DNA of 45,647 nucleotides, taken from Thiomicrorhabdus sp. (GTDB taxonomy: Bacteria > Pseudomonadota > Gammaproteobacteria > Thiomicrospirales > Thiomicrospiraceae). Below the pieces are notes generated by a model, which worked only from the letters and a program-made list of their open reading frames with translations, did no database searches and was not told the DNA's origin. The stretch's first letter is position 1. Each line of letters begins with the position of its first letter. Location of the stretch: NCBI GenBank assembly GCA_026989175.1, contig JALSJT010000180.1, positions 1 through 45,647 on the forward strand. The letters are read 5' to 3'. A program made the position numbers and the translations under genes. This document shows positions 20,958 to 31,511 of this stretch, piece by piece.

Positions 20958-21809
20958 ATGAAAGCCATTATTGGTACACTGGTTGTTATCGGGACTTTAT
21001 TGGGGGGGTATTTGCCTCACGGTGGATTTGCGATACTGGTTCAGCCATTGGAAGTACTTATTATTTGTGGTGGCGCGATCGGTGCTTACATTATTGCCAA
21101 CCCTGGCTGGGTGGTGAAAGCGGGTGTAACGGATAGTTTAGCATTGGCAAAGCCAGATCCATATACTCAAGAACTCTATATGGAGTTGTTAGGCTTGATG
21201 TTTAAGATCTTTAATAAAGCGCGTCGAGAGGGATTGATGTCGATCGAAGCAGATGTTGAAGACCCGCACACCAGTGAGTTGTTTAACAGTGCGCCAAAAG
21301 TGGCGGCGAACCATCATGCACTTGATTTTATTTGTGATTATTTACGATTGATGATCAGTGGTGCCAGTAACCCTTACCAGCTTGAAGATTTAATGATTTT
21401 AGAGTTAGATGCGCACCACCATGAAGCGATGATGCCCAGTGCAGCGATTGGAAAAGTTGCAGAAGGATTGCCAGCGTTTGGTATTGTAGCGGCGGTATTG
21501 GGGATTATTGTTACCATGGGCTATCTGGATGCTGGACCAATGGAAATTGCACATCATATGTCGGTCGCATTAGTGGGAACGTTTTTAGGGATTTTATTTG
21601 CATATGGTTTTGTGGCACCGATCTCTGCAGATTTAGCAAATCGTGCCGAGGCTGAAAGTGCTTTTTTTAGTGTGATTAAAACCAGTCTGATGGCAAACTT
21701 GAATGGGTACGCACCTCAAGTCGCAATTGAATTTTCTCGTAAAGCGATTCCAAGTAAAGCGAGACCAACGTTTGCTGAAGTTGATGAGTTTTTACAGTCT
21801 CAAAAATAG
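20958..21809 (+). CDS. motA: Flagellar motor stator protein MotA
   Basis: GTLLGGYLPHGGFAILVQPLEVLIICGGAIGAYIIANP; VAAVLGIIVTMGYLDAGP. Confidence 0.95.
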   Translation: MKAIIGTLVVIGTLLGGYLPHGGFAILVQPLEVLIICGGAIGAYIIANPGWVVKAGVTDSLALAKPDPYTQELYMELLGLMFKIFNKARREGLMSIEADVEDPHTSELFNSAPKVAANHHALDFICDYLRLMISGASNPYQLEDLMILELDAHHHEAMMPSAAIGKVAEGLPAFGIVAAVLGIIVTMGYLDAGPMEIAHHMSVALVGTFLGILFAYGFVAPISADLANRAEAESAFFSVIKTSLMANLNGYAPQVAIEFSRKAIPSKARPTFAEVDEFLQSQK

Positions 21810-21861
21810 TCCGTGTGATGCTTGAAAATAGTGCAGGGACTTAAAAAAGGGTTAAGTTACA

Positions 21862-22746
21862 ATGAGTGATGATGAATCCATAATCATAAAGCGGCTTAAT
21901 AAATGCCCGCATGTAGCTCATGGTGGGGCGTGGAAAATTGCCTTTGCTGATTTTATGACCGCTGCAATGGCCTTTTTCTTAATGCTATGGATTTTGGGAG
22001 GCGTGAATGATGAAGAGATGAAAGCGATGGCTGAGTTTTTTCGTGATCCAACCGTAATCGATGCCTCCCCTTCAACCTTGGTTGAATCCAAAGAAGCGGG
22101 GCAAACGGCCGATGCAATGATTGATATGGGCGGATTTAAAGATGCGCCAAAAAGTGCCGAGGATGGCGAGGGTGAGGGAGCAGGTAAAGCCCAAGAGATG
22201 GCTGATTTAGAAGCGATGAAAGCGGCATTGCAGCAAAAAATTAAAGAGAATTCTGAGTTGAGCCAGTTCAAAGATCAGTTGAAAATTGATATTACGCCGA
22301 ACGGGTTACAGATACAGATTTTAGACGATCGAAAACGCCCTATGTTTGGTTCAGGAGTGGATCTGCCAAAAGAGTACGCAGCAAATTTATTAAGAGAGGT
22401 GGGGTCTGTCTTAGCATATTCGAATAATAAAATCAGTGTTGCAGGGCATACCGACTCCTCTGGTTATCATGCGAGTTCGGAATACACCAATTGGGAGCTT
22501 TCCGCAGACAGAGCAAATGCCGCTCGTAGACTTCTGTTAGAAGGCGGGGTTGATTCCGGTAAAATTGCTCAAGCCGTTGGAATGGCAGATACCGTCCCTT
22601 TCGACAAAGAAAATCCGTATAATCCAAGAAATAGAAGAATTAGCATTATTGTATTAAATAAAGAGGCTGAAGCGCGTTTAAAAAGTTTAAGCGATGCGCC
22701 ACAGGTTGAAGATTTAAGTCAGCAAATGGACTTATTAGCGCACTAG
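21862..22746 (+). CDS. motB: Flagellar motor stator protein MotB
   Basis: GGAWKIAFADFMTAAMAFFLMLWILGG and OmpA-like ISVAGHTDSSGYHASSEYTNWELSADRANAARRLL. Confidence 0.95.
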   Translation: MSDDESIIIKRLNKCPHVAHGGAWKIAFADFMTAAMAFFLMLWILGGVNDEEMKAMAEFFRDPTVIDASPSTLVESKEAGQTADAMIDMGGFKDAPKSAEDGEGEGAGKAQEMADLEAMKAALQQKIKENSELSQFKDQLKIDITPNGLQIQILDDRKRPMFGSGVDLPKEYAANLLREVGSVLAYSNNKISVAGHTDSSGYHASSEYTNWELSADRANAARRLLLEGGVDSGKIAQAVGMADTVPFDKENPYNPRNRRISIIVLNKEAEARLKSLSDAPQVEDLSQQMDLLAH

Positions 22747-22771
22747 GAAAAAGGGAAACGAAGGAAAAATT

Positions 22772-23359
22772 ATGGCTGAAGAAGAAGTCGTTGAAGAAAA
22801 AAAGAAAGGTGGCAAGGGGTTAATTATTGCCTTAATTGTCTTAATCGTTCTACTATTGGTCGGTGTCGGTGCCTTGGCCTATTTGTTACTCGGTGCGAGT
22901 AGCGGAGACGAATCCAAATCTGATAATACTGAAGCACACGCACCAGCTGAGCACGGAGAGCCTGAAGAATTTAGCCATGCGAAAACCTACTCACCTAAAT
23001 ACAAACAATTTGAACCTCCTGGACCAGAAGCGGTTCCACTATATTTTGTAATGGATAAGTTTGTGGTGAACTTTAATGGCGAAGGGAAGGCTAAATTTTT
23101 GGCAGTCGATTTACAATTTTTATCGTACTATCCTCAAGTGGTTGGCCCTGATGGTGAGATGGAAAATTTACGCCCGATTTTAAAAAATGATATTCAACGG
23201 CTGCTTCGTAATCAAACGTTTACAACGTTAAACACCCCTGAAGGTCCCGATAAATTAAGGGCTGAAGTTCTTAAGGTGGTTCATAATGTGTTAGAGAAAC
23301 ATAATATTTATCCTGACTTAGTCGAAGATGTTTACATGACTCGTTTTGTGATGCAGTAA
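22772..23359 (+). CDS. fliL: Flagellar basal body protein FliL
   Basis: Single TM, FVVNFNGEGKAKFLAVDLQF, position before fliM. Confidence 0.9.
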   Translation: MAEEEVVEEKKKGGKGLIIALIVLIVLLLVGVGALAYLLLGASSGDESKSDNTEAHAPAEHGEPEEFSHAKTYSPKYKQFEPPGPEAVPLYFVMDKFVVNFNGEGKAKFLAVDLQFLSYYPQVVGPDGEMENLRPILKNDIQRLLRNQTFTTLNTPEGPDKLRAEVLKVVHNVLEKHNIYPDLVEDVYMTRFVMQ

Positions 23360-23368
23360 GGCATTGAT

Positions 23369-24385
23369 ATGGAAGATGTTTTAAGTCAAGATGAAGTCGA
23401 TGCCCTATTAAAAGGAATGGGGGGCGGAGACATTGATTCTGAAGATGATGCGATCGATGAAACGGAAGCGAGATCTTACGACTTTACCAATCAAGAGCGC
23501 ATTGTTCGAGGCCGTCTGCCAGCGTTAGATATTATTAATGAACGGTTTGCGAGAGGATTTCAAAGACACTTTAATGAGATGATCATGGCCAGTGTAGAGG
23601 TGACGGCTGGCGAAGTTAAAATCATTAAAATGATTGATTATTTACGCAATCTATTTGTACCCACCAGTTTAAATATTTATCGTATTGACCCTTTAAACGG
23701 GGTGGCACTGTTTATTTTAGACTCAAAGCTTATTTTTACTGCGGTGGATATTTATTTTGGCGGAACAGGTTTGTTGCCCTTTAAAATAGAGGGAAGAGAG
23801 TACACTCCGGTTGAAATGAGTATGGTGCGTAGTATTTTAGATATTACGACGGAAAACCTAGCAAAAGCTTGGGGGCCTGTGATGGATATCGATATTGAGT
23901 ATATGCACTCTGAGATGAATCCGAAGTTTGCTGGGATTGTTGATCCAACCGATATGATCGTGGTGAGTCAGATTAATGTGCGTTTTGAAGGGGTGGAAGG
24001 GCGCGTTGATATTGTTATGCCTTATGCTATGTTAGAGCCCGTTAGAGATAAGCTCGAAGAGGGTGTACAAAACCTACAGGGCGAGAGCGATAATCGTTGG
24101 TCAAGAACACTTAAGGAAGAAGCGAAAAATATTGAAATTGATTTGAGTGTCAACCTAACGGAATTACAGATGAGTATGGATGACCTGATGAAAATGGAAA
24201 AAGGCGATATTATTCCATTGGAAATGCCAAAACAGGTCACCATTAAAGCAGAAGGGATTGCCATTATGCGTGGCGCACTCGGCGAAAGTAATCAGAAAAA
24301 GGCGGTAAAAGTGAATCAGATTTTACACCACCCAGCTTATCAAGAGCGAACCGTAGACAATGCAAAGGAATGGTACAATGAGTGA
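23369..24385 (+). CDS. fliM: Flagellar motor switch protein FliM
   Basis: MEDVLSQDEVDALLKGM; YDFTNQERIVRGRLPALDIINERFARGFQ. Confidence 0.97.
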   Translation: MEDVLSQDEVDALLKGMGGGDIDSEDDAIDETEARSYDFTNQERIVRGRLPALDIINERFARGFQRHFNEMIMASVEVTAGEVKIIKMIDYLRNLFVPTSLNIYRIDPLNGVALFILDSKLIFTAVDIYFGGTGLLPFKIEGREYTPVEMSMVRSILDITTENLAKAWGPVMDIDIEYMHSEMNPKFAGIVDPTDMIVVSQINVRFEGVEGRVDIVMPYAMLEPVRDKLEEGVQNLQGESDNRWSRTLKEEAKNIEIDLSVNLTELQMSMDDLMKMEKGDIIPLEMPKQVTIKAEGIAIMRGALGESNQKKAVKVNQILHHPAYQERTVDNAKEWYNE

Positions 24386-24839
24386 AAATGAGGATTTAAG
24401 TGCGTGGGGGGATGCGTTAGCAGAACAGGCGGACTCTGAAGGTGAAGACGCTTCAGCAGAAGATCCTTGGGGAGATGCACTCTCTGAACAAGCAGATGCT
24501 GAAGCCGCTGTAGAGCCTGATGATGTCAGTTCTGCGGCATTTGACCAACTGAGCTCAGAGCGTGGCGATGGTAAAAACAAAGTGGATTTGGATGTTCTGC
24601 TTGATATTCCCGTAACGTTACAGCTTGAGATAGGGCGAGCGAAAGTGTCTATTCGAAACCTGCTCTCTTATACTCAGGGGTCGGTGGTTGAAATGGATCG
24701 TTTAGCGGGAGAGCCGTTAGACCTATTAGTGAATGGCACCTTAATCGCGCATGGAGAAGTGGTGGTTATTAATGATAAGTTTGGGGTTCGATTAACGGAC
24801 GTTGTGAGCCCTCAAGACCGAATAAAGAAATTAAAGTAA
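24378..24839 (+). CDS. fliN: Flagellar motor switch protein FliN
   Basis: LLDIPVTLQLEIGRAKVSIRNLLSYTQGSVVEMDRLAGEPLDLLVNG; ATG 24378 overlaps the fliM stop (the ORF track starts at 24360). Confidence 0.95.
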   Translation: MSENEDLSAWGDALAEQADSEGEDASAEDPWGDALSEQADAEAAVEPDDVSSAAFDQLSSERGDGKNKVDLDVLLDIPVTLQLEIGRAKVSIRNLLSYTQGSVVEMDRLAGEPLDLLVNGTLIAHGEVVVINDKFGVRLTDVVSPQDRIKKLK

Positions 24840-25273
24840 TGCTGAAGTCCACTTTTATTGTAGGCATTTTATTAAGTACGACCTTTTTTATGAACTCAGT
24901 GGCACTGGCTGAAACCACCGTGGCGATTGGCGATTCAGTCACCCGTCCCAGTGAATATTTTGGTCAGATTATGCTCTCTCTGGTTTTGGTCTTACTGATT
25001 ATTTTTTTAGCCGCTTGGATCTTACGCCGTTATAGTCGCTTTCCAGGCGTGGCCGATGGTAACTTGAAAGTGATTGGTGCGCTATCGGTTGGTCAGAGAG
25101 AGCGTATTCTGTTGTTACAGGTCGGACAAGAGCAAATTGTTGTGGGCGTGACCTCCAGTAAAATAACCACACTGCACCAACTTGAAGAACCCGTTCAAGT
25201 AAAGGATAATGCTCCCATGAGCAGTCAGTTTTCGAAACGACTGCAAGACGCTTTAAAATCTAGGAAACCCTAA
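24839..25273 (+). CDS. fliO: Flagellar biosynthetic protein FliO
   Basis: TM helix then [32 protein letters not shown]. Confidence 0.9.
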   Translation: MLKSTFIVGILLSTTFFMNSVALAETTVAIGDSVTRPSEYFGQIMLSLVLVLLIIFLAAWILRRYSRFPGVADGNLKVIGALSVGQRERILLLQVGQEQIVVGVTSSKITTLHQLEEPVQVKDNAPMSSQFSKRLQDALKSRKP

Positions 25274-25281
25274 AACTCATC

Positions 25282-26034
25282 GTGCAGATTCTTAAAACGG
25301 CTTTTTTTCTACTTCTCGCTTTTTTCCCTATTTTCTCGTGGGCGATGCCCGGTATTCCCGCATTTACGGTAGAAACCGATGCCTCTGGTACGCAAGACTA
25401 TACCCTAACCATGCAGATATTGTTGCTGATGACAGGGCTTACCTTGTTACCGGCCGCACTGATTGCGACCACCTCTTTTTTAAGAATCGTTATTGTACTT
25501 GCTCTGCTAAGGCAAGCACTCGGTACGATGCAAACCCCTTCAAACCAAGTACTTATTGGGCTTGCCTTATTCTTAACCCTTTTTATTATGGGACCGGTAC
25601 TCGATAAGATTTATGATGAGGCCGTCAGCCCTTATTTAGAAGAGCAAATTCAGTTTAAAGAAGCGGTAGAGCGTGGCTCAAAACCGATGCACCAGTTTAT
25701 GTTGCAACAAACACGAGAAGATGACTTAGGTATGTTTGCTGAAATGGCGGACATTACTTTGTCCGATCCACAGGCCGTTCCCTTTAAAGTTTTGATTCCA
25801 GCCTTTATGGTCAGTGAACTTAAAACGGCGTTTCAAATTGGCTTTATGATCTTTATCCCATTTTTAATTATTGATTTGGTGGTTGCCAGTCTGTTGATGG
25901 CCATGGGAATGATGATGCTCTCGCCCATGATTATCTCTTTGCCCTTTAAACTCATGCTATTTGTGTTAATTGATGGCTGGGTATTGGTCACTGGTACCTT
26001 AGCCAATAGCTTTGTTGTCCCCGGAGGTATCTAA
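25282..26034 (+). CDS. fliP: Flagellar export protein FliP
   Basis: [54 protein letters not shown]. Confidence 0.97.
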   Translation: MQILKTAFFLLLAFFPIFSWAMPGIPAFTVETDASGTQDYTLTMQILLLMTGLTLLPAALIATTSFLRIVIVLALLRQALGTMQTPSNQVLIGLALFLTLFIMGPVLDKIYDEAVSPYLEEQIQFKEAVERGSKPMHQFMLQQTREDDLGMFAEMADITLSDPQAVPFKVLIPAFMVSELKTAFQIGFMIFIPFLIIDLVVASLLMAMGMMMLSPMIISLPFKLMLFVLIDGWVLVTGTLANSFVVPGGI

Positions 26035-26303
26035 TGCAACAAGAGTTTGTGTTAACACTCGGTCAAAGAATGTTAGAGATGGTGGCGATGATGTCCGCTC
26101 CCTTATTAATTCCTGCGCTATTGGTCGGTTTATTGGTCGGAATGTTTCAAGCGGCGACTCAAATTAATGAGATGACCTTGAGTTTTATTCCTAAACTCAT
26201 GATTGTTGGGGTGGCTTTGGTGGTTGCAGGGCCGTGGATGTTAACGACATTAATCTCTTTTACACGCGAGTTGTATTTAAATATCCCAGCAATGATTGGA
26301 TAG
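26034..26303 (+). CDS. fliQ: Flagellar export protein FliQ
   Basis: LLIPALLVGLLVGMFQAATQINEMTLSFIPKL. Confidence 0.96.
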   Translation: MQQEFVLTLGQRMLEMVAMMSAPLLIPALLVGLLVGMFQAATQINEMTLSFIPKLMIVGVALVVAGPWMLTTLISFTRELYLNIPAMIG

Positions 26304-26307
26304 TTGA

Positions 26308-27087
26308 ATGACTTTTAGCTATCCAGAATTCTTACAGCTGGTTGGTTTATACTTTTACCCCTTTGTGCGCATTAGCGCCATGTTTATGATCGTACCGCTT
26401 TTCTCTTATCGTTCTATTCCAGCACGTTTTAAGTTGATTTTTACCGTCTTTGTAACACTCGCCGTAGCCCCCTCATTATCGCTTCCTCCTCCAGTAGACC
26501 CTTTTACGTGGAAAGGGATTCTGTTTATCTCGCAACAAATATTAATTGGTCTTGCGATGGGATTAATATTTTTAGTGGTTTTTCAGGCGTTCGTTATGGC
26601 AGGGCACATGATTGCGATGGCAATGGGGTTAGCATTTGCATCCATGGTAGACCCCGGTTCGGGGTCTCAGGCACCAATTGTCTCGCAATATTTCTCGATT
26701 ATCGTGACCCTGTTATTTTTGGCGTTAAATGGTCATTTATTAGTGATTCAGGTGGTGGTTGATAGTTTTGAGTATTTACCGATTGGTATTGAGTTTTTGA
26801 ATCGAGAGAGCTTGCGGTTAATTTTTGAGTTTGGCAGTTATATCTTTTTAGCGGGCGTGCTCATCTCTCTACCTGCTGTGACGGCACTGTTACTGGTTAA
26901 CATTGCCTTTGGTGTGGTAACGCGAGCGGCGCCGGCATTGAATATTTTTGCCGTAGGTTTTCCGATTACGCTATTAGCGGGTTTGGTTTTATTATCACTC
27001 ATTACCCCTTTAATGTTGCCACACCTACAAGAGCTGATTGGGCATGCGTTAGATACGGTCAGTCGACTGAGTTTAACGGGAGCATAA
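26308..27087 (+). CDS. fliR: Flagellar export protein FliR
   Basis: Size, hydrophobicity, MAGHMIAMAMGLAFASMVDP; order fliPQR. Confidence 0.95.
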   Translation: MTFSYPEFLQLVGLYFYPFVRISAMFMIVPLFSYRSIPARFKLIFTVFVTLAVAPSLSLPPPVDPFTWKGILFISQQILIGLAMGLIFLVVFQAFVMAGHMIAMAMGLAFASMVDPGSGSQAPIVSQYFSIIVTLLFLALNGHLLVIQVVVDSFEYLPIGIEFLNRESLRLIFEFGSYIFLAGVLISLPAVTALLLVNIAFGVVTRAAPALNIFAVGFPITLLAGLVLLSLITPLMLPHLQELIGHALDTVSRLSLTGA

Positions 27088-27091
27088 GGTT

Positions 27092-28222
27092 ATGGCTGAA
27101 AATGCAGACGGCTCCGAAAAGTCCGAAGAACCCACCGAGAAGAAATTACGAGAGTCGAGAGACAAAGGGCAGATACCTCGCTCTAGAGAGCTAACCACGC
27201 TATTAGTAACCCTTTCAGCAGCACTGTTTCTGTTGTTTTATGGCGCTCAGATGATTGAAGATTTTGAGGTCATTATGATCAAAGGGCTGAGTTTTGATCG
27301 CTCTGTTGCATTTGATACGTTAAAGCTATTTGACTTGATTGGTGCCTTGGCGGAAACCGCCTTCTTCTTACTTTTACCCTTTTTACTCGTTATGACATTT
27401 GTGGCGTTAGTGGCACCGGTATTATTGGGGGGCTGGTCATTTAGTGTCAAAGCCATGTCACCTAAAATGAGTAAATTAAATCCTATTTCCGGCCTTAAAC
27501 GTATGTTTTCAACAAAGGCGCTATTGGAGCTGTTTAAAGCGTTTGCTAAATTTACGTTGGTCTTATCTATGGCGGTGTTTTTTATCTATACCACGTTTGG
27601 TGAAATTTTAGCATTGGGTGTTGAGCCATTAAGATCGGCTTTAGGTCATGCGGGTAGTTTGATTGTGGAAGCATTTATTTTTGTTAGCCTGTCTTTGTTG
27701 ATTGTTGCCGCCATTGATGTGCCTTTTCAGCTTTGGGATCACAACCGTCAACTGTTAATGACCAAACAAGAGGTGAAAGAGGAGCATAAGCAGCAAGAGG
27801 GTAATCCAGAAGTGAAAGGGCGAATTCGACAGGTTCAACGGGAGATGTCGCAACGTAGAATGATGGAAAAAGTTCCCGATGCCGATGTGATTATCACCAA
27901 CCCAACGCACTTTGCCATTGCATTAAAATACGATACCGAAACGATGCGAGAACCGATTATATTGGCGATGGGAGTAGACTTTATGGCGGCGCAAATTCGA
28001 ACCGTGGCGACGGAAAAAAATATTGCAATTATAGAAGCCCCGCCACTGGCGCGTGCTTTATACTATAATGCTGAGATTGATCAACCCATTCCGTATGATT
28101 TGTTTAAAGCGGTAGCCTCTATTTTAGCCTATGTGTATCAGTTAAAAGAGCATGGCAAGGCTGAACAAGTAAATTTTGCAGAGCTGCCAATTCCTGACAA
28201 TATGAAAACTGATATAGAGTAA
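27092..28222 (+). CDS. flhB: Flagellar export switch protein FlhB
   Basis: EEPTEKKLRESRDKGQIPRSRE; autocleavage NPTH in ITNPTHFAIAL. Confidence 0.97.
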   Translation: MAENADGSEKSEEPTEKKLRESRDKGQIPRSRELTTLLVTLSAALFLLFYGAQMIEDFEVIMIKGLSFDRSVAFDTLKLFDLIGALAETAFFLLLPFLLVMTFVALVAPVLLGGWSFSVKAMSPKMSKLNPISGLKRMFSTKALLELFKAFAKFTLVLSMAVFFIYTTFGEILALGVEPLRSALGHAGSLIVEAFIFVSLSLLIVAAIDVPFQLWDHNRQLLMTKQEVKEEHKQQEGNPEVKGRIRQVQREMSQRRMMEKVPDADVIITNPTHFAIALKYDTETMREPIILAMGVDFMAAQIRTVATEKNIAIIEAPPLARALYYNAEIDQPIPYDLFKAVASILAYVYQLKEHGKAEQVNFAELPIPDNMKTDIE

Positions 28223-28234
28223 ATTAAGCAACGC

Positions 28235-30331
28235 ATGGACTTTAAACAACTGTTTATTAAACTAAAAAATGCGCTACAGAGTGGTTTGGGTATTCCCATT
28301 GCGGTGCTCGCCTTGCTTGGTATGGTTACGATCCCCATGCCGCCTTTCTTGTTGGATATTTTCTTTACCTTTAATATCGCACTCTCTTTGGTTGTTCTGG
28401 CGTTAACCCTATATGCCAAACGGCCGCTCGATTTTGCGATTTTTCCAACCATAATTTTATTAGCCACCCTGTTTCGTCTCTCGCTTAATATTGCGTCTAC
28501 CCGAGTGATTTTACTGGAAGGGCATAATGGTGGCGCGGCGGCCGGTCACGTAATTGAGGCGTTTGGTGAGTTTGTTATTGGGGGTAATTTAGCTGTTGGT
28601 TTGGTTATTTTTGCGATTTTAGTGGTGATTAACTTTGTTGTGATCACCAAAGGAGCGGGGCGCGTAGCAGAAGTAAGTGCGCGTTTTACATTAGACTCTA
28701 TGCCTGGTAAACAGATGGCGATTGATGCCGATTTGAATGCGGGCTTAATTACACAAGAAGAAGCACAAGTTCGGCGCTCTGATATTGCGATGGAAGCCGA
28801 GTTTTATGGTTCGATGGATGGAGCGAGTAAGTTTGTAAGAGGGGATGCCATTGCGGGTATTTTAATTCTCTTTATTAACTTGATTGGAGGGCTGGCAATT
28901 GGAATGGTACAGCATGGGCTTCCATTTACGGAGGCGGGAGAGGTTTATACCATTCTTACCTTAGGTGACGGGCTGGTTGCCCAAATACCTGCACTGCTTC
29001 TCTCAACAGCAACGGCCATTATTGTCACGCGTGTCACCGGTGCCGATAGAAAAGATATGAACCAGCAGATGCAGGAACAGATGTTTGCAACACCGCAAGC
29101 ACTGGGAACGGCAGCTGGTATTATTGGTGTGATGGGGCTGATTCCTGGGATGCCAAGCTTTGCTTTTTTGACCTTTGCGGGCATTGCAGGAGGCGGGGCT
29201 TATTTGATCTATCGACGGCAAAAAGAGACCTCTGATGCTGATATTGATTTAGCGGCGATTGAGACCGAAGAAGAGGTAAAGCCAGCCGATTTAAGCTGGG
29301 ATGATGTTCAAAATGTTGATGTGTTAGGGTTGGAAGTTGGTTATCGTTTGATTCCAATGGTGGATCAGGCGCAAAATGGTCAGTTATTAGACCGAGTGAA
29401 AGGGGTGCGCCGTAAGGTCTCTCAAGAGTTAGGGTTTTTAGTCCCTCCTGTTCATATTCGTGATAATTTAGACTTAAAACCGAATCAGTATCGTATTATG
29501 TTAATGGGGGTTCCTTTAGGCTCAGGTGAGGTCTTTCCTGATAAAGAGTTAGCAATTAATCCTGGACAAGTGTTTGGAGAGATTGCGGGTATTGCCACCA
29601 AAGATCCAACATTCGGTTTGGATGCGGTTTGGATTAACCCGAGTGATCAAGATCAAGCGCAGGCATTGGGCTATACGGTGGTCGATGCAAGTACTGTGGT
29701 GGCAACGCATATTAGTCAGGTTATTCAAGACTATGCATACGATCTATTTGGACATGATGAAGCACAGCAGTTGCTGGATAAATTAAAACAAAGTTCGCCT
29801 AAGTTGGTTGAAGAGTTGGTGCCAGATAAACTCTCTTTAGCGGTTGTGGTGCGAGTATTACAAAACTTGTTACGTGAAAAAGTTCCGATTAAGGACATGC
29901 GAACGATTTTAGAGGCGTTAACTGAAAAAGCCACGACCACAAAAGATCCAAATGAGTTAACGATGTTTGTTCGAACCGCCTTAGGGCGAGCCATTGTGCA
30001 AAATATTGTTGGCAATGAGGATGAGTTGAAAGTTATTACCTTGGAGCCTAGTTTGGAACAAATTTTGCTACAAGCAACGCAAGGTGCACCAGACGGGCAG
30101 TTGGCGATTGAACCTGGGCTAGCAGAAAGATTGCACACGACATTAAAAGAGGAGTCTCAAAAATTAGAGGCGACAGGGCAGTCTCCTGTGTTATTAGTGG
30201 CGCCACAGATACGTGCACAATTAGCAAGGCTGTTTAAATATAGTCTTCCTGAGTTGTTTATTTTGGCGTATTCAGAGGTGCCAGAAAACCGACAGATTAG
30301 TGTGGTCGCGAATGTAGGGCAAGGGGGCTAA
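28235..30331 (+). CDS. flhA: Flagellar export protein FlhA
   Basis: PLDFAIFPTIILLATLFRLSLNIASTRVIL; RVAEVSARFTLDSMPGKQMAIDADLNAG. Confidence 0.97.
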   Translation: MDFKQLFIKLKNALQSGLGIPIAVLALLGMVTIPMPPFLLDIFFTFNIALSLVVLALTLYAKRPLDFAIFPTIILLATLFRLSLNIASTRVILLEGHNGGAAAGHVIEAFGEFVIGGNLAVGLVIFAILVVINFVVITKGAGRVAEVSARFTLDSMPGKQMAIDADLNAGLITQEEAQVRRSDIAMEAEFYGSMDGASKFVRGDAIAGILILFINLIGGLAIGMVQHGLPFTEAGEVYTILTLGDGLVAQIPALLLSTATAIIVTRVTGADRKDMNQQMQEQMFATPQALGTAAGIIGVMGLIPGMPSFAFLTFAGIAGGGAYLIYRRQKETSDADIDLAAIETEEEVKPADLSWDDVQNVDVLGLEVGYRLIPMVDQAQNGQLLDRVKGVRRKVSQELGFLVPPVHIRDNLDLKPNQYRIMLMGVPLGSGEVFPDKELAINPGQVFGEIAGIATKDPTFGLDAVWINPSDQDQAQALGYTVVDASTVVATHISQVIQDYAYDLFGHDEAQQLLDKLKQSSPKLVEELVPDKLSLAVVVRVLQNLLREKVPIKDMRTILEALTEKATTTKDPNELTMFVRTALGRAIVQNIVGNEDELKVITLEPSLEQILLQATQGAPDGQLAIEPGLAERLHTTLKEESQKLEATGQSPVLLVAPQIRAQLARLFKYSLPELFILAYSEVPENRQISVVANVGQGG

Positions 30332-30332
30332 G

Positions 30333-31511
30333 TTGAAAATAAAACGTTATTTTGCACCCTCCATGCGTTTAGCCATGAACTTAGTTCGTGAGGAGCACGG
30401 TGACGATGCTGTGATATTGTCCTCTAAAGATGTGGAAGGGGGGGTGGAGATTGTTGCCGCTTTAGACCCAGAAGCGGTGTACTATCAAGAGACGCAAGAG
30501 CGTCCTCCGACAACGGCAAGAAGCTCTTATCAAAGTCCAGAACACGCTGCGCCATCCCCAGTAGGGGGGGGAGAAAATAATCAAGCCTTAGCTGGAATGG
30601 CTGCAGAGATACAAGCAGTGAAAGCGATGCTTGAAAATCAGTTGTCTGGTTTGGCTTGGGGGCATGAAGAGCAGCATGACCCTCATAAAGTAGAGCTGAT
30701 TAAAAAACTATTGCAACTGGGGATTGGTTGGAATCTGAGCCAAAAACTGGTACAACGTATTGATGCAAAAAGTCACCAGGCATGGACGACAATTTTGGCC
30801 AATATGGAACGCGATATTCTCGTTGAAGAACGTGATATGATTGAGCGAGGTGGCATTATTGCCCTAGTGGGGCCTACGGGCGTGGGTAAAACCACTACCA
30901 TTGCAAAAATTGCCAGCCGTTTTGTGATGCGAAACGCCCCGCAAGAGCTTGCATTAATCACCACAGATTGTTATAAAATTGGGGCTCAAGCACAGCTAAA
31001 AACATTTGCTGATTTAATTAATGTTCCGGTGCATGTAGCCGCCACGCAAGGGGAGCTTTATGCCCTATTAGCCTCGTTAGGACATAAGAAAATGGTGTTA
31101 ATTGATACCGCAGGAATGAGTCAAAGAGACTTGCAACTGTCACAGCAATTAACCTCAGGGCATGAAGGCGCAACCAATGTACGTAATTATTTAGTCATGT
31201 CTGCTGCAACACAACTTAACGTTATGAGTGATATTGTGGACTCATTTGGTCGAATCGTGTTAAAGGGTTGTATTTTAACCAAAGTAGATGAAGCGTTGCA
31301 GTTAGGCAATATATTAACCCTATTAATTGAAGCACAACTTCCCATTGCATTGTTATCTAGTGGGCAACGAGTACCAGAGGATTTAGAAGTGGTAAGAAGT
31401 AGAGAGCTGATTGACCGAGCCATTGTGTTAGGACATCAAAACAAGCGTTCTTCTCAAGATGAACAAGCCTTCCGTATGGGAATGGGAAAGGAGGTCACGG
31501 ATGCTCAATGA
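30333..31511 (+). CDS. flhF: Flagellar GTPase FlhF (TTG start)
   Basis: MKIKRYFAPSMRLAMNLVREEHGDDAVILSS; IALVGPTGVGKTTTIAKIA; ITTDCYKIGAQAQLKTFA. Confidence 0.95.
   Translation: MKIKRYFAPSMRLAMNLVREEHGDDAVILSSKDVEGGVEIVAALDPEAVYYQETQERPPTTARSSYQSPEHAAPSPVGGGENNQALAGMAAEIQAVKAMLENQLSGLAWGHEEQHDPHKVELIKKLLQLGIGWNLSQKLVQRIDAKSHQAWTTILANMERDILVEERDMIERGGIIALVGPTGVGKTTTIAKIASRFVMRNAPQELALITTDCYKIGAQAQLKTFADLINVPVHVAATQGELYALLASLGHKKMVLIDTAGMSQRDLQLSQQLTSGHEGATNVRNYLVMSAATQLNVMSDIVDSFGRIVLKGCILTKVDEALQLGNILTLLIEAQLPIALLSSGQRVPEDLEVVRSRELIDRAIVLGHQNKRSSQDEQAFRMGMGKEVTDAQ
30564..30579 (+). repeat. G-tract motif site (GTA-GGGGGGGG-AGAAAATA)
   Basis: flhF linker. Confidence 0.8.

Noticed and set aside
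21002-21008. G7 in motA (and G7 at 30438, C7 at 35169, C7 at 37009) as full motif sites
   Set aside because: The G tract is present but the A-rich/TT flank is weak or absent, so these were not included among the strong sites; they may be degenerate copies or chance.
29731-30138. Minus-strand 135-aa ORF in flhA
   Set aside because: Antisense shadow of flhA with no recognisable domain.
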